The position numbers and the translations under genes are program-made. 64,000 bases of DNA from contig QNGE01001010.1 of assembly GCA_008508345.1 (NCBI GenBank), positions 50,719 through 114,718 on the forward strand, written 5' to 3'. Each line of letters begins with the position of its first letter. The first letter of the stretch is position 1. This document shows, piece by piece, positions 10,295 to 21,963 of this stretch. Origin of the DNA: Paragonimus westermani. Taxonomy: Eukaryota > Platyhelminthes > Trematoda > Plagiorchiida > Troglotrematidae. The notes below the pieces were generated by a model. The model did no database searches. It was given only the letters and a program-made list of their open reading frames with translations, and was not told where the DNA came from.

Positions 10295-12516
10295 GTATGT
10301 AGTCATTGTGAACATTACTGGCGCCCTGTCTCTCTTTTTAGCCGAACGGTGCAAGCGGACGTACAAGCATACTGGCGTGTTACCCTGGTCTTATGCGGCG
10401 TTGTTCGGATAACCTACTTAGTCAAGCCAAAGTCTGATGTAATCAGCTGTTTTAATGCTGCTTATTGATATGTATTGCCGGTTGGATTACTTGGTTGTTT
10501 GTGTGCCGCATATCCCGGTTCGGATATTGCTCAGTCCTAACAATGAGGGCTACCAATCACGGGCTTACTGATTGGAACCATCGTTATATGAATGATTTCT
10601 GTCTAGGTCTGGTATCAAACATTCCCGAGCCTATACACCGAGCTGGAAACATTGGTAGAGTGTGACTTATCAGTCGCGTTCGATCGTACTGGCATACCTA
10701 GCCGATCACGCACAGGTTAAGTGACCCACCCCACAAAAGACCGGAGTTTGGGATTGCGGCCGTAACCTGGGGCTAGTTTGTGTTTGCTTGCGGCAACTCA
10801 GACACACTATGGATGCGGTTGTCATTTTATAAGTCTGTCGACACATCCGTTGTTGGGTGTTTTGCTAGACAGTGCAAGTGACGGGTGGTGTTTATTTGAC
10901 CATGAATTCAAGCATAAAGGAATTATAAGCTTCGTTGGTCGTCGGGACACGTCCATATGACGTTGCAACATGCGATACTCGTCTTGGATTGACACGCGCA
11001 GCCCACCGTCAACGAGGGGACGATGGATGCTTTGGACACAAGTCGGTTAACTCGATTATGTATACACACGGAGGAGGGCAAACAAAACCTTAAGGGAATG
11101 CAGTGCATCAACAAAGCTGAAGTAAAAAGGGTGGCAGACTTTCGTAACCCAGCTTTCTGGAAAGGAGGGTAGTTGGTTTGCCAGACGACAAGAGTCGTTT
11201 GACGCGAATGTAGCTATACATATAGCTCAAACTTCTGTGCACTGGTGATGCCGCTTCGTTTAGTGACGTAACGTTGATACCTAAATGCCGAGCTCGGTGA
11301 ACAGCTGAATACCTAGACCATCAACTCGAGCTACCAAGATCACCACAATTTCCAGCAATCAGGGATCACCCTCTTACTTGTGGGGACTGCTGCTAGGGGT
11401 TGCTTATCAAATGTTCGCTGCAATATGTCTATTCGTTTATGTTCTTAGGCATTGAGTGTTGTCCTACTCCCTATCTTTTGCGTATCCGTGCTAGGTGTAC
11501 GTTTTGGTTGTTTGGTACTGTTTGCCCACTTGATCAAGTATCATCAGCTTTATGTAACTCGTTCTAGTTTTCTGAATAAGAAGAAAAAGCGAAAACGTTT
11601 ATTACGAGTAAAATTTCCTCATAATATGCTTTGTGATATATGGTATCAAGTGATAAAAGTGGCCAAAAAGTACTGCCCCACAGTTACAAAGCTCCTAATA
11701 TGACTTCACAGATGAATTTTTTTTTCTAGAAGTCGACGAATTATAGCCGTTTTTCTCTTTTCACGAAAATCTGGAAGAGTGTAACCAGCGGATTTTGAAC
11801 GAAGCTAGACTTTGGCGTTGTGTATCAATATCTGGCCTTAACGAAATCAGACGAATATCGTAGTAAGTAACTACATTGTAGCTCGTATGAGGTAACGGGC
11901 CGTAAGGGAAGGGGTTTATACACCCCGTACACAAATAGCTACACCATCACTGAGCCGTAACATATGTGCTTTCGAAAAGGATCTGGCGCTTGGGTCCGAG
12001 AGACTGAAACCCCCGGTGTCGTAACCGGTTCTTCGTTATTTGCTTATTAAAAGTTTCAACAAATAAATCCGTTGTCGAGGTTCTATAAGGACCAACCAGT
12101 ACTTCGAGCCAAGAATTAGGTCACCAGAACAGATCAATGGCTCACTGTGGTCCTTTCGACTGAAATGAAATTTAATGAGATTGTGAAAATTTTGGAAAAT
12201 GTTGTCATTCCTTGAGGCGAGTCCGATGGCTACAGTAGACAATCATGTGGAATTGACAGTGTCTTCATTCTGAGGAATTAATGGAAACTAGAGCTTTTGT
12301 ATGGATAGTAAAATGTCCAGTCATTTGTGAGAGAATACATCAGTTAACTCGACGTTTCAACGAGATAGCTGTAACGTATGTTACCCAAAGCACGAAGCCA
12401 GATTGATGTTGATACAGTAGCCTGGCCTTCCCTGAGCACTGCTATTAATTGGAATACACATGGACTGCCGCTCAAGCGTATGTACTACGGCAATCGAACT
12501 CATCAGTTGAAGGTCT
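10295..12516 (+). other. WTAP: WTAP intron, left part
   Basis: The donor is GTATGT. The stretch is sense-strand T-rich to about 11.7 kb and then mixed. No exon-like frame with splice sites, no RNA gene and no clear transposon coding remnant was seen until the LINE tail at 12517. Confidence 0.6.
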
Positions 12517-12790
12517 CACATCATCATCATCATCATCATAGACAGCAATACATCAGTGGTTCACACTATTGCTTAACTACCACACAACCATGAGAAGCAA
12601 ACCCTATATAGGAGAGAAGGAAAACAGAAAGAGACGGGAAGGGACCTAACTGCTGAAAATAACTTCGTCCATTGGTAAACAGATTGGGAATAACTACGCC
12701 CATATTCAAACATTCAGTATCAAGGTGCCTACGTCTTGCAAACAAACAACCCAGCTGCAAATAAGAGTAAGACGTCAGCAGCACGAAGAT
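12517..12790 (-). mobile_element. LINE 3' end, minus orientation, in WTAP intron
   Basis: Read on the minus strand, this matches the non-coding tail of the LINE whose plus-strand copies lie at 15.7-16.0, 31.8-32.4 and 40.3-40.8 kb. Shared landmarks in order are the CTCTTATTTGCAG region, a GTTTGTTTG run, a CAAG...GTAGGCACCTTGATACTGAATG-like block, a pyrimidine run TTCCTTCTCTC, GGTTTGCTTCTCATGG, then GAACCACTGATGTATTG and the terminal repeat. The plus-strand CAT repeat at 12519-12539 is the complement of this element's terminal (ATG)n. Only the non-coding tail is present, as expected for a 5'-truncated insertion. Confidence 0.7.
12519..12539. repeat. (CAT)n microsatellite
   Basis: About seven tandem CAT units. 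It forms the terminal simple repeat of the minus-oriented LINE tail beginning here, rather than an independent locus. Confidence 0.9.
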
Positions 12791-13236
12791 CTCACTGAAG
12801 GTGATTGTTCAGCAAGCGTCGAGTGTTACAGAATTGCGTCTTAAAAGTATTTCTGCGAGACGAAATAGAGGTTCTTTTTCCACTATTAATCTATAACACC
12901 AACACGTAAACTATAAATGCGAAACAGTCGTTTTTTGAAAGATTTTTATTTGATATTTCACAACCTATTTTTGATAATACCTTGTTCGTACTGAATTATT
13001 AGTTTTTGCGCTTATGCTGGAAGACGGGTCGGTGTGCTAAGAATTCTCGTACCTTCAGCTAGAAACTGATAGTCTTAAAATCATGAAACAGACTGTATGA
13101 GTAGTCGGAAACTACTGGTCATGGCTGGTCACATGGTTTGAGTCTTACAGCTGGCAGTTTTGCTGTATTTCCGATCTTTCGTCCTTGTTTAACTTCAGAG
13201 TTTACTTGTTCATGTATGTTTGATCTCCTATTTCAG

Positions 13237-14156
13237 ATATGGAATATCTCGTTGAAGATGTGGAGAGCGAAATCGAGGTGTTCGGAAGCAGTTTACTTGT
13301 GTTACAACAACGTCTCAGCTTGACTAAGCTGACTGCCCAGTTTTTAGCTGTCGAGCTGGAAAAGGTGCGCCCAGGTCGGGCACGCGAGCTATTCACGAAG
13401 GCCACGTGGTCACCTTTCGATGATCCAGAGTTTGCTGACCAAATGGTTGAATGTGTGCCTTCAGAAGTCGAGGTGGCCTGTTCTAAGGATGGCTTCAAAC
13501 CGAACCAGTACGCCGAGCCCGATTGTTCTAAAACAGAAGAGTCTTTAATTCCAGAGCCCCCACTTCAATCTACTGCTGGCTCATCGTCACCAGTTCCACT
13601 TGGCAACCGATCTCCTAGTGCCAGCGTCACAACAAGCACGGAGTGTTCTTTGTCTTGTTCTGATCGAAAGCCTCGAAGTGGCTCCACAAGACATCTGCTT
13701 AAAAGAAACAAGATTTCTTTAGTGGAAAGTTCGGTTGTCCAACCACCTACTGAAGATGTACAGTCTGTCACATCTAAACGATATCGTGTGGATACCGAAG
13801 ATTACTCCCTCATCCATTCAGGTGTACTTACATCTTCACAATCCAGACGGACAACCAAGTTACGTCCCACTATTCCTGTTGAAGGTCCTCAACGAACGTT
13901 TACCGCGGACCACTCAAATCCTACTTCCTGTTGTTTCGAACCTGGGTGTTCGGACCGGTCTGTCGATTGTTGTTCACTAGATTTATCAGTGGACTCAGGT
14001 GGTGTATCAGACCACATGGTCCATACACACAGTTTTCGTTCCCCCGGTTCTACAAAACGCCAAAAGCAACAACAGTCTTTCATGTTAGATAACTCCAACG
14101 GCCCAACGACGTCCTCACGCAGTCCGCCAGCCACTAATGTTAGTGTGGCAGAGTGA
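13237..14156 (+). CDS. WTAP: WTAP last exon (end of coiled coil, Ser-rich tail, stop)
   Basis: The acceptor is CTATTTCAG, ending at 13236. The first two bases complete an Asp codon, giving DMEYLVEDVESEIEVFG, then SSLLVLQQRLSL, which parallels the WTAP block QLDEEVEGMQSTILVLQQQL. After about residue 40 of the exon the sequence becomes a ~260-residue tail rich in Ser, Thr and Pro with scattered basic clusters (TRHLLKRNK, SKRYR, TKRQKQQQ), candidates for nuclear localisation. Vertebrate WTAP also ends in a divergent Ser-rich tail. The frame stops at TGA 14154-14156. The three exons in the window total 504 residues; human WTAP is 396, so the fluke protein is enlarged by its linker and tail even without its N-terminus. 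Confidence 0.9.
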
Positions 14157-15159
14157 GGTAATTGTGACCTTACACTCGATTGTACACTAAAATTTGTCCT
14201 CTCATGTTCCCGTATTCGCCCAGCATGGTAACAATTCTTCAATGGATAACAGATAATCATACTGTGCTTTTCTTGCTTTCTCCTGTTTGTATTCCCCGAG
14301 AAAAAAGTATGTTAATATGCGTATCACCCCAGTGAGGTGTGCATTCTATCTTTGTGTATACAGTTGGTTGCTAGGTTTATGTTTTCTCTTTTTGTGCTCA
14401 GATATATGTGTTAAAAACAAGACAAAAATATTTGTATGCATTTATTCTGTACGACTTAGCTGTTCTTTCTTGTGTGGGATTTTTGTCGGGAAATTGCGTT
14501 TCTTTTTACGTCTAGGCTGTGGAACTGACAGTAGGATATTGAGTGCGTTTGAAAACTGTGCTTTCTGAAACTTAATGGGGGGGGAATAATGATACTTTAG
14601 ATAATTTTTTTCGTAATAGGAACGTGTAAAACCGAGTACGTCGTCGAGTTGGGGTTCACTCTCGTCAATGGATTGTAAAAAAACAAGCCTTGGCGGTTCT
14701 GTATGGCTGTCAGTCTACTGCGCACATTCGTCTACGGAGCTGCCCGTTAAGTTGGCGACTACCCGGGGCATTGCACATGGGGTTGCGCTGATCACAGGGG
14801 GTAGACACATGATCGGTCCAACGGACTCGGCCACGTAAGATAGCCTAATTCACTCTACCGACTTTGTAGATCTGTTACTGTTTAACCGGTTGTTTCGCCT
14901 TGTGGACAATTGTGCGCACTTGAAAACTGGTAAAAATGTGAATGGTGTCAGCGATTATCATGTGCCCGGTTTTGCAAACGTGAGAATCAAGCCTCGTGCC
15001 TCTCCGCTTTTAGTTGGGGTTGTAGGCTTTCGTGGTTTGCATGGCAATGTGCAGTTACCGTAGGTGCTTACATTCAAACTTGTGGATCTTTGCGAGTGAC
15101 GGTCTCTGAAACGACTTCGACAGTGCACTTGCTGATAATAGTTGAGACGCTAACCATTT
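14157..15159 (+). other. WTAP 3' UTR and intergenic DNA
   Basis: This follows the WTAP stop and remains T-rich, consistent with a 3' UTR. No canonical AATAAA was found close to the stop, so the cleavage site is not placed. A run of nine G lies near 14577-14586. The intergenic segment before the LINE at 15160 holds no recognised gene. Confidence 0.4.
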
Positions 15160-15990
15160 CGCAATGGATGGCGGTTTGTCGCACCGGAACCTGCCTATGG
15201 TGACAGGTGTTTCTCTGCAGGTTAAGGGTCGCGTATATAAAGCAACAGTGAGGGCTGTATTACTTTACGACAGTGAAACCTGGCCGCTCTGGGTAGTAGA
15301 CGTCAACCGTCTTGGGCATTCGACGACCGATGTCTACGTTCAATCACTCGTATTGGGTAACACCAGCGTGTAAGTAACGAGGAGGTTAGAAAGCGGGTTT
15401 TTGGTAGTGATTGCCAAACGAATTCTTTTGTTCAATCTCCACGTTTACACAGGCTTAGATGGTTAGGTCATGCATTAAGGATGCCAGCTAATCGTCTTCC
15501 ACACCGAGCACCGTTTGCTGACACTGCGATCGACTGGCGTAAGGTGCGAGGTGGACAGGTAATGACGTGGCGTTGGGAAGTGAAGTCGTTCACGAAGTGG
15601 TTGGCCACTGTGGGTCATGTTCGTCTCCCAGGCTGGGGCCCTCGCGACTCACAGAGTCGGTGGTTGGAGACTAGACGAGATGGCGGCTAACCGAGCTCAG
15701 TAGCGTGAATGTTGTCGTTTGTCCGAGTTGTCTGGCAGTGAAAGCCGTAAGAAGGCTGTCTCGCTGATGACGCCTTACTCTCACTTGCAGCTCGGTTGTT
15801 TGTTTGTTTGCAAGGTGTAGGCACCTTGATGCTGAATGTTTGAATATGAATTTTCAGTTGTTAGGTCCCGTCCCCTTTTTCCTTCTCTCTCTTCCTTAAG
15901 AGGGTTTGCTTTTTCTTCATGGTTGCATGGTAGTTAAGCATTAATGTGAACCACTGATGTATTGGTGTCTGCGATGATGTGAAAGCCTTG
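15160..15990 (+). mobile_element. LINE 3' end (RT C-terminus and tail)
   Basis: Two open stretches give the C-terminal region found after the polymerase in fluke LINEs. The first is VKGRVYKATVRAVLLYDSET followed by WPLW. The second is RLRWLGHALRMPANRLPHRA, then WRKVRGGQVMTWRWEVK, then RLPGWGPRDSQSRWLE. A frame break separates them. The coding part ends near 15690, and a ~300-base tail with GTTTGTTTG and CACTGATGTATTGGTGTCTGCGATGATG-type sequence follows. It is the longest of the tail copies in this window and the most diverged from the pair at 31.8 and 40.3 kb. It sits between the two host genes. Confidence 0.8.
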
Positions 15991-16575
15991 TAGTGGCTCG
16001 GTTAGTTCCGTTTCGAACGCAGTCGGGCCCCACGTGGTTGACCCAGGCCATCTAATTGCACCCGACTAAGCGTTTCGAGCCCACCCAGAGCCATCAGGAT
16101 GCAGTTGTTATCAACAGTTGGGACAATCCCCATCAGCCTCCGTGATCTATGCTTGTGTGCACAGAAGCAGTTCGTTCTGACTCTTCAGCTTACTTGGTTA
16201 TGCACTCTGAAGCCCGGTCGAGCACGAACCGGTTGACGCTGCTGGCTGTGGCTGGCGCGTTTGCCACTCCCCATCGCATATCAGCACCACCTCCGTTCAT
16301 TAGACCGTGATGTGTTCCACTGTGTGAGACATTTGTTAGTCCGTGTGACCTGTTTCACTAATTCATATAATGATGGTGCAATTATAGATGCCTGATAAGG
16401 ATTGCCGAAAACAGATGTACATTCCGGGCATCAATTGTCCAATATGGTTGTTTTGAGTTGGATTATCGTTGGTTTCCGTCCATGGCTGTTCGGGGTCTAT
16501 GCTTAAACTTCACCAATAGGCCGTTTCACGCTTCTTGACTGGATAGGCCAGTGGCCTCATTTCATATCTCGAACT
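15991..16575. other. Intergenic, probably repeat-derived
   Basis: There is no open frame with recognisable content. It is relatively GC-rich and runs directly on from the LINE tail, so it may be another element's non-coding end, but no second copy is present in the window to prove it. Confidence 0.3.
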
Positions 16576-16800
16576 GACCAAGCGAATACATTTGAGCTGC
16601 GACGATCCCTACGACACTGTAATACTCTACGCACCGTAATAACCCCGAAGAGCTGATACGCAAGCCGACTGGTCTTCAGTCTGAAGACCAGTGTTTTTCC
16701 TTCATAGTCGGCTTGGGTATCAGCTCTTCGGGGTTACTACGGCGCCCACAGTATTACAGCGTAGGAGGGATCGTTGCAGATCTATTGTATTCGCTTGGTC
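16576..16800. repeat. Foldback element: long inverted repeat with inner palindrome
   Basis: The left arm 16576-16670 and right arm 16706-16800 are imperfect reverse complements along their full ~95 bases. Both outer ends carry the same 14-base block (gaccaagcgaatac and its complement). The inner ~30 bases of each arm (cccgaagagctgatac...agccgact) pair almost perfectly. The spacer opens with a perfect 25-base palindrome at 16668-16692, two 12-base arms around a single T. Transcribed from either strand, it would form one long hairpin. No coding content was seen. It could be a foldback or MITE-like element, or two head-to-head copies of a short repeat. Confidence 0.85.
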
Positions 16801-17868
16801 GTTCCGCGATATAACACCTTAACGCTGCTCTGACGGATGGTCCACGTAGGACATTTATTCGTTTCTTCGCCTTGCTCATGGACGGCGCGACGCGACAGAC
16901 GCTTCGACGGTGTACGTGACTCAGGCGTCACTTCGACTACCGGTGGCGTATTTGTACACTTGCGTGGTACGTGTTGACAGACCTGTGTGCTTCTCACTCG
17001 GTGTACCTATTTTATACAGGTCTACTTGTGGAGACAAGTAATGTTGAACACCGAGATTCTAGACCCATCTTCTGCACGAATGGAACAAGTCTTTAATCCG
17101 TGCGGTAAAACTGGGCACATTTTAAATCTTACTTCTGAGGAAAATTCTTACTCCTCTGCGATGCCACAACTATGAAAGACCAGCAAATGCACTACATGCT
17201 TTCACTTCCCCCTCTATGGACGCATTGTTACCAACGTTACAAGCTGCATAGATGATATTCAGATATGTAGGGCGATTTAGTAGCCTGCAGGGTCGGTATC
17301 AAAGCTGTCTGTGGCAAGGTTTTATAAGCTGTAGATGCCAACAGCACACCACGCAGATCAACCATATCATTCAACCGGTTCAACATGGTTTGCACGATAA
17401 CCGCAGAAAAACTGAACACACCACTACCATCCACTTACGCAATGTCAGTTGGCTAAGTGTCCGACAGAAGCTCCACTCCGAGATCCGCGAACTCTCCGAG
17501 TGTTCTCTCTGAAATATCGTTCAACACACAGTTAAAAAGAAAGAGGGGTATCGGTCACACTTGTAGAACGTTGTTTGAAGCGAAGAAGGATAAAGATAGC
17601 TACTCATGAATTCGCACCCTAATCTAAGTGGGCGCACAACTGTAAGAAATCGAAATAATTTACTGGCATGCTTATGAGATGCAAACAGCTCCAGATAGCA
17701 GGTCTTCCAACCGAATCAAAAACAGATATTAGATGCAAAACTACAACGACTGTTGGCTGAGTACCGAGGCCACAATATTCGTCACAAAATGGAAATATGA
17801 ACGATACTACCGCGACCAGGCTGAAAACCTGTCCTACTTATGAATGGTTCAGAAGACCAGTGAGCAGC
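16801..17868. other. Intergenic, no gene seen
   Basis: Short open frames only, none with a recognisable domain or supporting splice sites. The + strand changes from T-rich to A-rich around here. Confidence 0.4.
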
Positions 17869-18180
17869 TTGGATGCGATAAGGACAAGGTTATCATATTA
17901 TGTTCTGGTACCGATACTACAAATGGGAATGACTGGTGACAAGCATCAATCGTGAGATATCTCTTCACATTTCCATATGCAAGGAAGGAGTGTGGTCAGT
18001 TCAAACAGCATTCTTTCACTATCATCCTTGAAAAGTGTTATAGAAAGAAGGTCTGGACCTGAAGCTTTATTGCGTTTTAATATTTTAAGCTTTAAAGGCA
18101 ATTCACTTTTCGACAAAATATCACTTGAAATGCCATAACTGATCACATATTCTCTATCAACCGAAGCTGAATGAACCTAG
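17869..18180 (-). pseudogene. LINE reverse transcriptase fragment (copy 1)
   Basis: The minus-strand frame contains LPLKLKILKRNKASGPDLLS, then a block ending FELTTLLPCIWKCEEISHDW. This matches the start of non-LTR reverse transcriptases (K/RxGKAxGPD, then LxxLFxxIWxxExIPxDW). A second copy, over 90% identical by eye, lies at about 43970-44330 in the same orientation and has a ~15-base stretch missing here. No start, no catalytic YADD block, and flanking stops: a dead fragment. Confidence 0.75.
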
Positions 18181-20162
18181 TCAGGTCAATTGAGTTGTCC
18201 TTCAAAGTGCTCAGCCTAGCCGTCGGTTCGCTGAAACAAGCCGTAAATGTGCTAGCCATATTTTTCGCATGTAGTCCCACTAAAACCCTGTCAACTACCA
18301 ATGCAACTATGCATTATGAAAGCCTCACTCTACTGTTCCTTGATAAAAATGCCTTTTACCTCTCTTCGACTCATTCGGAAAAATAAGCCTTGTGCTCCCT
18401 GAGCAGACTTCGTAAGTTTGCGTTTCAGTTCATGACAGTCGTTGTCGTAGATGAAGTTAGATGGAGTCAGTCAACGACTGACCATAAGCGCCCGGAATCT
18501 GCAAGAATTCTCTGCTCTGTTCCTCTTGAATAGGCATCTTTAGTAGAGATTTGCAAAGTTACTGCCCAGTGTTCGCCTGTGTCACACCAATGTCGCGACG
18601 CAGCCAATTTACCTGTCAGTGGTGTTTACTAGACGTTTCATATCCCGTCGTTGTTTGGTTTCCAACTGAGCATTCTGTTTGTGAACAGATAATCTCTGAT
18701 TTGAAGATAAAACGAAGCCAACATGATCTAGGTCAAGGTTACATCTAAATGAACGACAGTGTTGAATAAAGTGGCGCTATCGACAGCTGACAGCCATCGG
18801 ATCGATGTGCATCCACGGTTGACTCACAGAGTGGTCTCTATGTGGGGCAATACAGTCGTTTGTGTTGAAATGCGCGACTCGATAGGGTCTGTGGGGTGCT
18901 CATAATTGTAATAGCCGATCGCCAATGTGTGTGTCGCGTACGGACACAAATCACACAACCCAGCCGCTTCTCCCCTAGAGTGAGAAGACCGAGTTGTGTG
19001 TTCATATCTGCAACAGCCATAGTGAATTACGAGTGGTCAGGTTGTCTCAGGAAATCAAAGAAGGCATCGTAAATACGACCTTGACAGCACCTGAGCTATT
19101 GTCTGTTCGGGCATATGTCGATTTGAGGGCGGTGTGTGGCAAATAAGCTCGTTTTTCGTGTTTTACTGCCAGGCTGAACATAGCACAATTTATTTGGGTC
19201 AACCACATGCGAAAGCCGGTATAATAATTAATCGAAGGGTTCGTTGTCAGTATTGAAAGAACCGGGTCTTTTTGAGATCCATTTACGCAATCTCTAACAG
19301 CTGGCTTCACAGAATAAAAATTGTTGCTAAGATAGTGCTCACGATTACGTAATCTGTTCTGTCTGGTCATGGACACAAGGCCATGTGAGATTCAGCGTGT
19401 TGCTTAAATGACTGACTGAATTGTTAAGTCTGACAACACAGAGAACAGTTCACTGAGATCCAGCCGAGCAGGCTCTGTTCTCCTTTGGAAATCAGTGTAG
19501 TCCCCACCCCAGATTGCCTGTGGGCTTTGAATTCCTCGTCTTAAGAAATCCTGAGAAAGGACCGCTGTTGCAGGGCATCATGTAGCGGCGAAGTCAAGTG
19601 AAGGACAATGTTAAAGTCACAAAGGCGCAGATTCGAGACACAGCACACATCCAGCAGGATCTAGTGGCTCAACAGTCCCACTCACTTGGCAGTGGGACAT
19701 TTGCTTGACCGGAAGGGACAGCAGATAAGAGTTTGATGACAAATTCTGTTAAGTGCTGTCAGCAGTAGACGCATTTGTAGTTTCACTAAGTTTCTGGAGT
19801 TTCGGGAGTTGCCTGGTCGTATTCAATAATAGAAGGCCGGTCACAGACAACCATTGTGCAAAAGAAATGCTGTTCTGTGAAACGGTCTTTTCAAACTGCT
19901 TTTTTTCTCATTCAAAAGACAGCAATGCTGTAACCATAAGAGCAGTTCTGTTGCAGGTTTATAAATCGTACATCACTGCCTGAGCACTCCTGTGTGGTCA
20001 AGATTGTAGTTTCCAACGATGTGAATGTAATTGCTTCACTGTGTAGTGATGAGAGCATTTCGGTTGAAGATAAAAACCTCGACAGTAATATCATTCAACT
20101 ACACCGAACTCGTAAGGGAAATTCATGTGCCAAATATATGGGGAATGCTATAAAATACTGAT
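18181..20162. other. Intergenic, no gene seen
   Basis: No convincing coding content. A stretch near 18.8-19.0 kb resembles one near 44.76-44.81 kb (around tcacagagt...acaattg.aatag), so at least part is an old dispersed repeat. Confidence 0.35.
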
Positions 20163-20549
20163 GTATTTATGACCAAATTAGAGTTGAAATCCGACCTCAC
20201 GCGGTTCGACTTTTACGAAGCCAATGATAGAATTTCTTACCTGCTCCCTATACGGAATTTCCATGGCTGCGACCTTAGTTAACCCTCGATAAGTTGTTCA
20301 GAATGTTCGATCATCAGTAGTTGGTTCTGCGTCACAATAAAGGGAGATCTATCAGACTGGCACTTTGCCGAAGACAACATTCCACTGGAACCCATCCTTG
20401 TCGAACTATCTGGTAAAGGCCACGATCTCTGATGCTATCATACATTGATGATAGAACAATCTGGTAAGTTGTTGAGCGTCCGAACGACTCGAAAGCAATA
20501 CAAAACGACTTGAACCGTCTCAGCCAGTATTCTATGGAAATTAAATTGC
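20163..20549 (-). repeat. Inverted repeat, left arm (~387 bp)
   Basis: Reverse complement of 23418-23804 at roughly 95% identity by eye. Outer ends are gtattt[a/g]tgaccaaattag; inner ends are gaaattaaattg. Both arms keep the same open frame of about 70 codons (block SFGRSTTYQIVLSSMYDSIR), which I cannot assign to a family. Beyond the arm, the flanking sequence stops matching abruptly on both sides. Confidence 0.9.
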
Positions 20550-21019
20550 CAAACAAATTCAAATGTATTGGCTCTATGAGGAATTATCGTGAACGCATTT
20601 CAGTCATGTTTGGTTTTTGCCTGACTCAGTTGGAAATGTTATGTTAATGCGTGAGTGTAAAAAGCGGTTAGTGATAAACGGGCCATATCGTTTTTCGATC
20701 TTCAGCACCAAGCTTGCGGAGACGATTGCGTGAATCGACCTTTTTAAGGTGTTGGAAATTTTGCAAATGTCCTGCTCCTCCAGATATCGTTTATTCCGCA
20801 CAACACGCACTGACCCAAGTAAATGATGCCTGAATAAACGCGTCAGATTTCCTCCGATATCGTGAACCGTGACAACGATTCTCGATTGACTTACTGAATG
20901 GGATCAGTCGAAGTGTGAGTATTACGTCAACTCAGTGATTGGCACACTTGGGGGAGAAACAGCCAATCAAGTTGACGTGTAGCCTGAACAACGTTCAGCG
21001 ACAGCCCAATTACCCCATT
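20550..21019. other. Interior of inverted-repeat structure, left part
   Basis: Lies between the left arm and the Penelope-like fragment. No recognised coding content. Confidence 0.4.
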
Positions 21020-21480
21020 CATCCTAATAGGCAGTTGTATAACATTTCGAATATCCCATCCTATGATACGGTGATTAGACTGTTATCATTAAGACCTAAA
21101 ATCTGTTGTCCGTACTACTTTGAAAGTCGACTAGAAACTGGATTTCAGTTTGAGAACTTAACTGGTGCAGCTTGCGCCAATTCCCATTCCGGACATGGAA
21201 AAGTTCAAGTCTGGTTTAACTAAGATTTGTCATAGTCACCGTGGAAATAAAATAATCCAACGGTTGCCTGCCACTCAAAAATATCTATCAGTCTTGAAGC
21301 ACTGCGCATACGCAAGGATATTCTGCTCACTAGATCGGATAAAAACTGTGGTATAGTTCTGATGAATAGGTCTGACCATACTGTCAAGATTTTAACGATC
21401 TTGTCGTATGAAACGGTAGTTCAGAGGATGGAGATGGAGAGTAAGATTGTGTTGATTTCGTGCCAGATTACTGACCACTT
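21020..21480 (+). pseudogene. Penelope-like element, region N-terminal to RT (broken)
   Basis: Overlapping plus-strand frames give, in order: a block LLSLRPKICCPYYFESRLET followed by GFQFENLTG; APIPIPDMEKFKSGLTKICH; and RIRKDILLTRSDKNCGIVLM followed by NRSDHTVKIL. This order (LSLGPKFC-like, ExQFENL, ERFKSxL, then the KADKGxxxVVMxRxDY-like block that opens RT) is that of Penelope-like elements. Frames shift at least twice, and the RT core is absent downstream. An endonuclease remnant of the same class lies at 22440-21964 in the opposite orientation, so the two pieces are not one intact element. Confidence 0.75.
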
Positions 21481-21837
21481 GAGGTGAATCACAATGGGTG
21501 GTATCATAACAGATGTTGGGTTTGGTGCATTAAAACCACCCGGTTGTATTGTTCCGTCTGTTTTGGCCTCCCAAGTGTTCATAAACAGAATATGACACCC
21601 GTGACCTGTGCATATCGGAACACGATATGCGACTAGTGACCATCCCTGAAATGGCTGAAGCCCGGCAGATAAACTGGAGACAACTTGAAGCCTGCATCAT
21701 TTGTCCTCGCATCTATCATATCACTACAGATTGCTAGATATGAACATTTGACGGCACGTTTTCACCATATCTCTAGCTTCTTAACTTGAAACACTGAGTT
21801 CCCTTTATCCAGTTCATCAAGACAGCAAGAAGACATA
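21481..21837. other. Non-coding between Penelope-like fragments
   Basis: No recognised coding content. It ends at the hammerhead-like sequence described next. Confidence 0.4.
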
Positions 21838-21882
21838 CATTGCGAGATGCAAGCATTTCGTTTATTCTCATCAGTCGGTTAC
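21838..21882 (-). ncRNA. Hammerhead ribozyme-like core of a Penelope-like element
   Basis: Read on the minus strand: CTGATGA at 21874-21868; a G10.1-C11.1 pair around a six-base loop (21867-21860); GAAA at 21859-21856; a 4-bp stem III (ATGC/GCAT) with a two-base loop; then the cleavage triplet ATC, ending at 21846. Three bases before CTGATGA (CGA) pair with TCG after the predicted cut, giving the start of stem I. All core nucleotides of a hammerhead are present; stem II is reduced to one pair and stem I to three, so activity may be lost. It lies ~85 bases downstream of the endonuclease remnant in the same orientation. This is where Penelope-like elements are known to carry minimal hammerheads with very short stem III. 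Confidence 0.55.
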
Positions 21883-21963
21883 ATAAAACATTCGGTTATA
21901 TAGGTTAAGCGCGTAGCGTCAAAACAATGAAATGAACGAACTTCACTTGGTTTCAATCAGGCT

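Noticed and set aside
12519..12539. CAT run as a poly-His coding segment
   Set aside because: It is the terminal repeat of a minus-oriented LINE tail, and the frame around it has no splice support.
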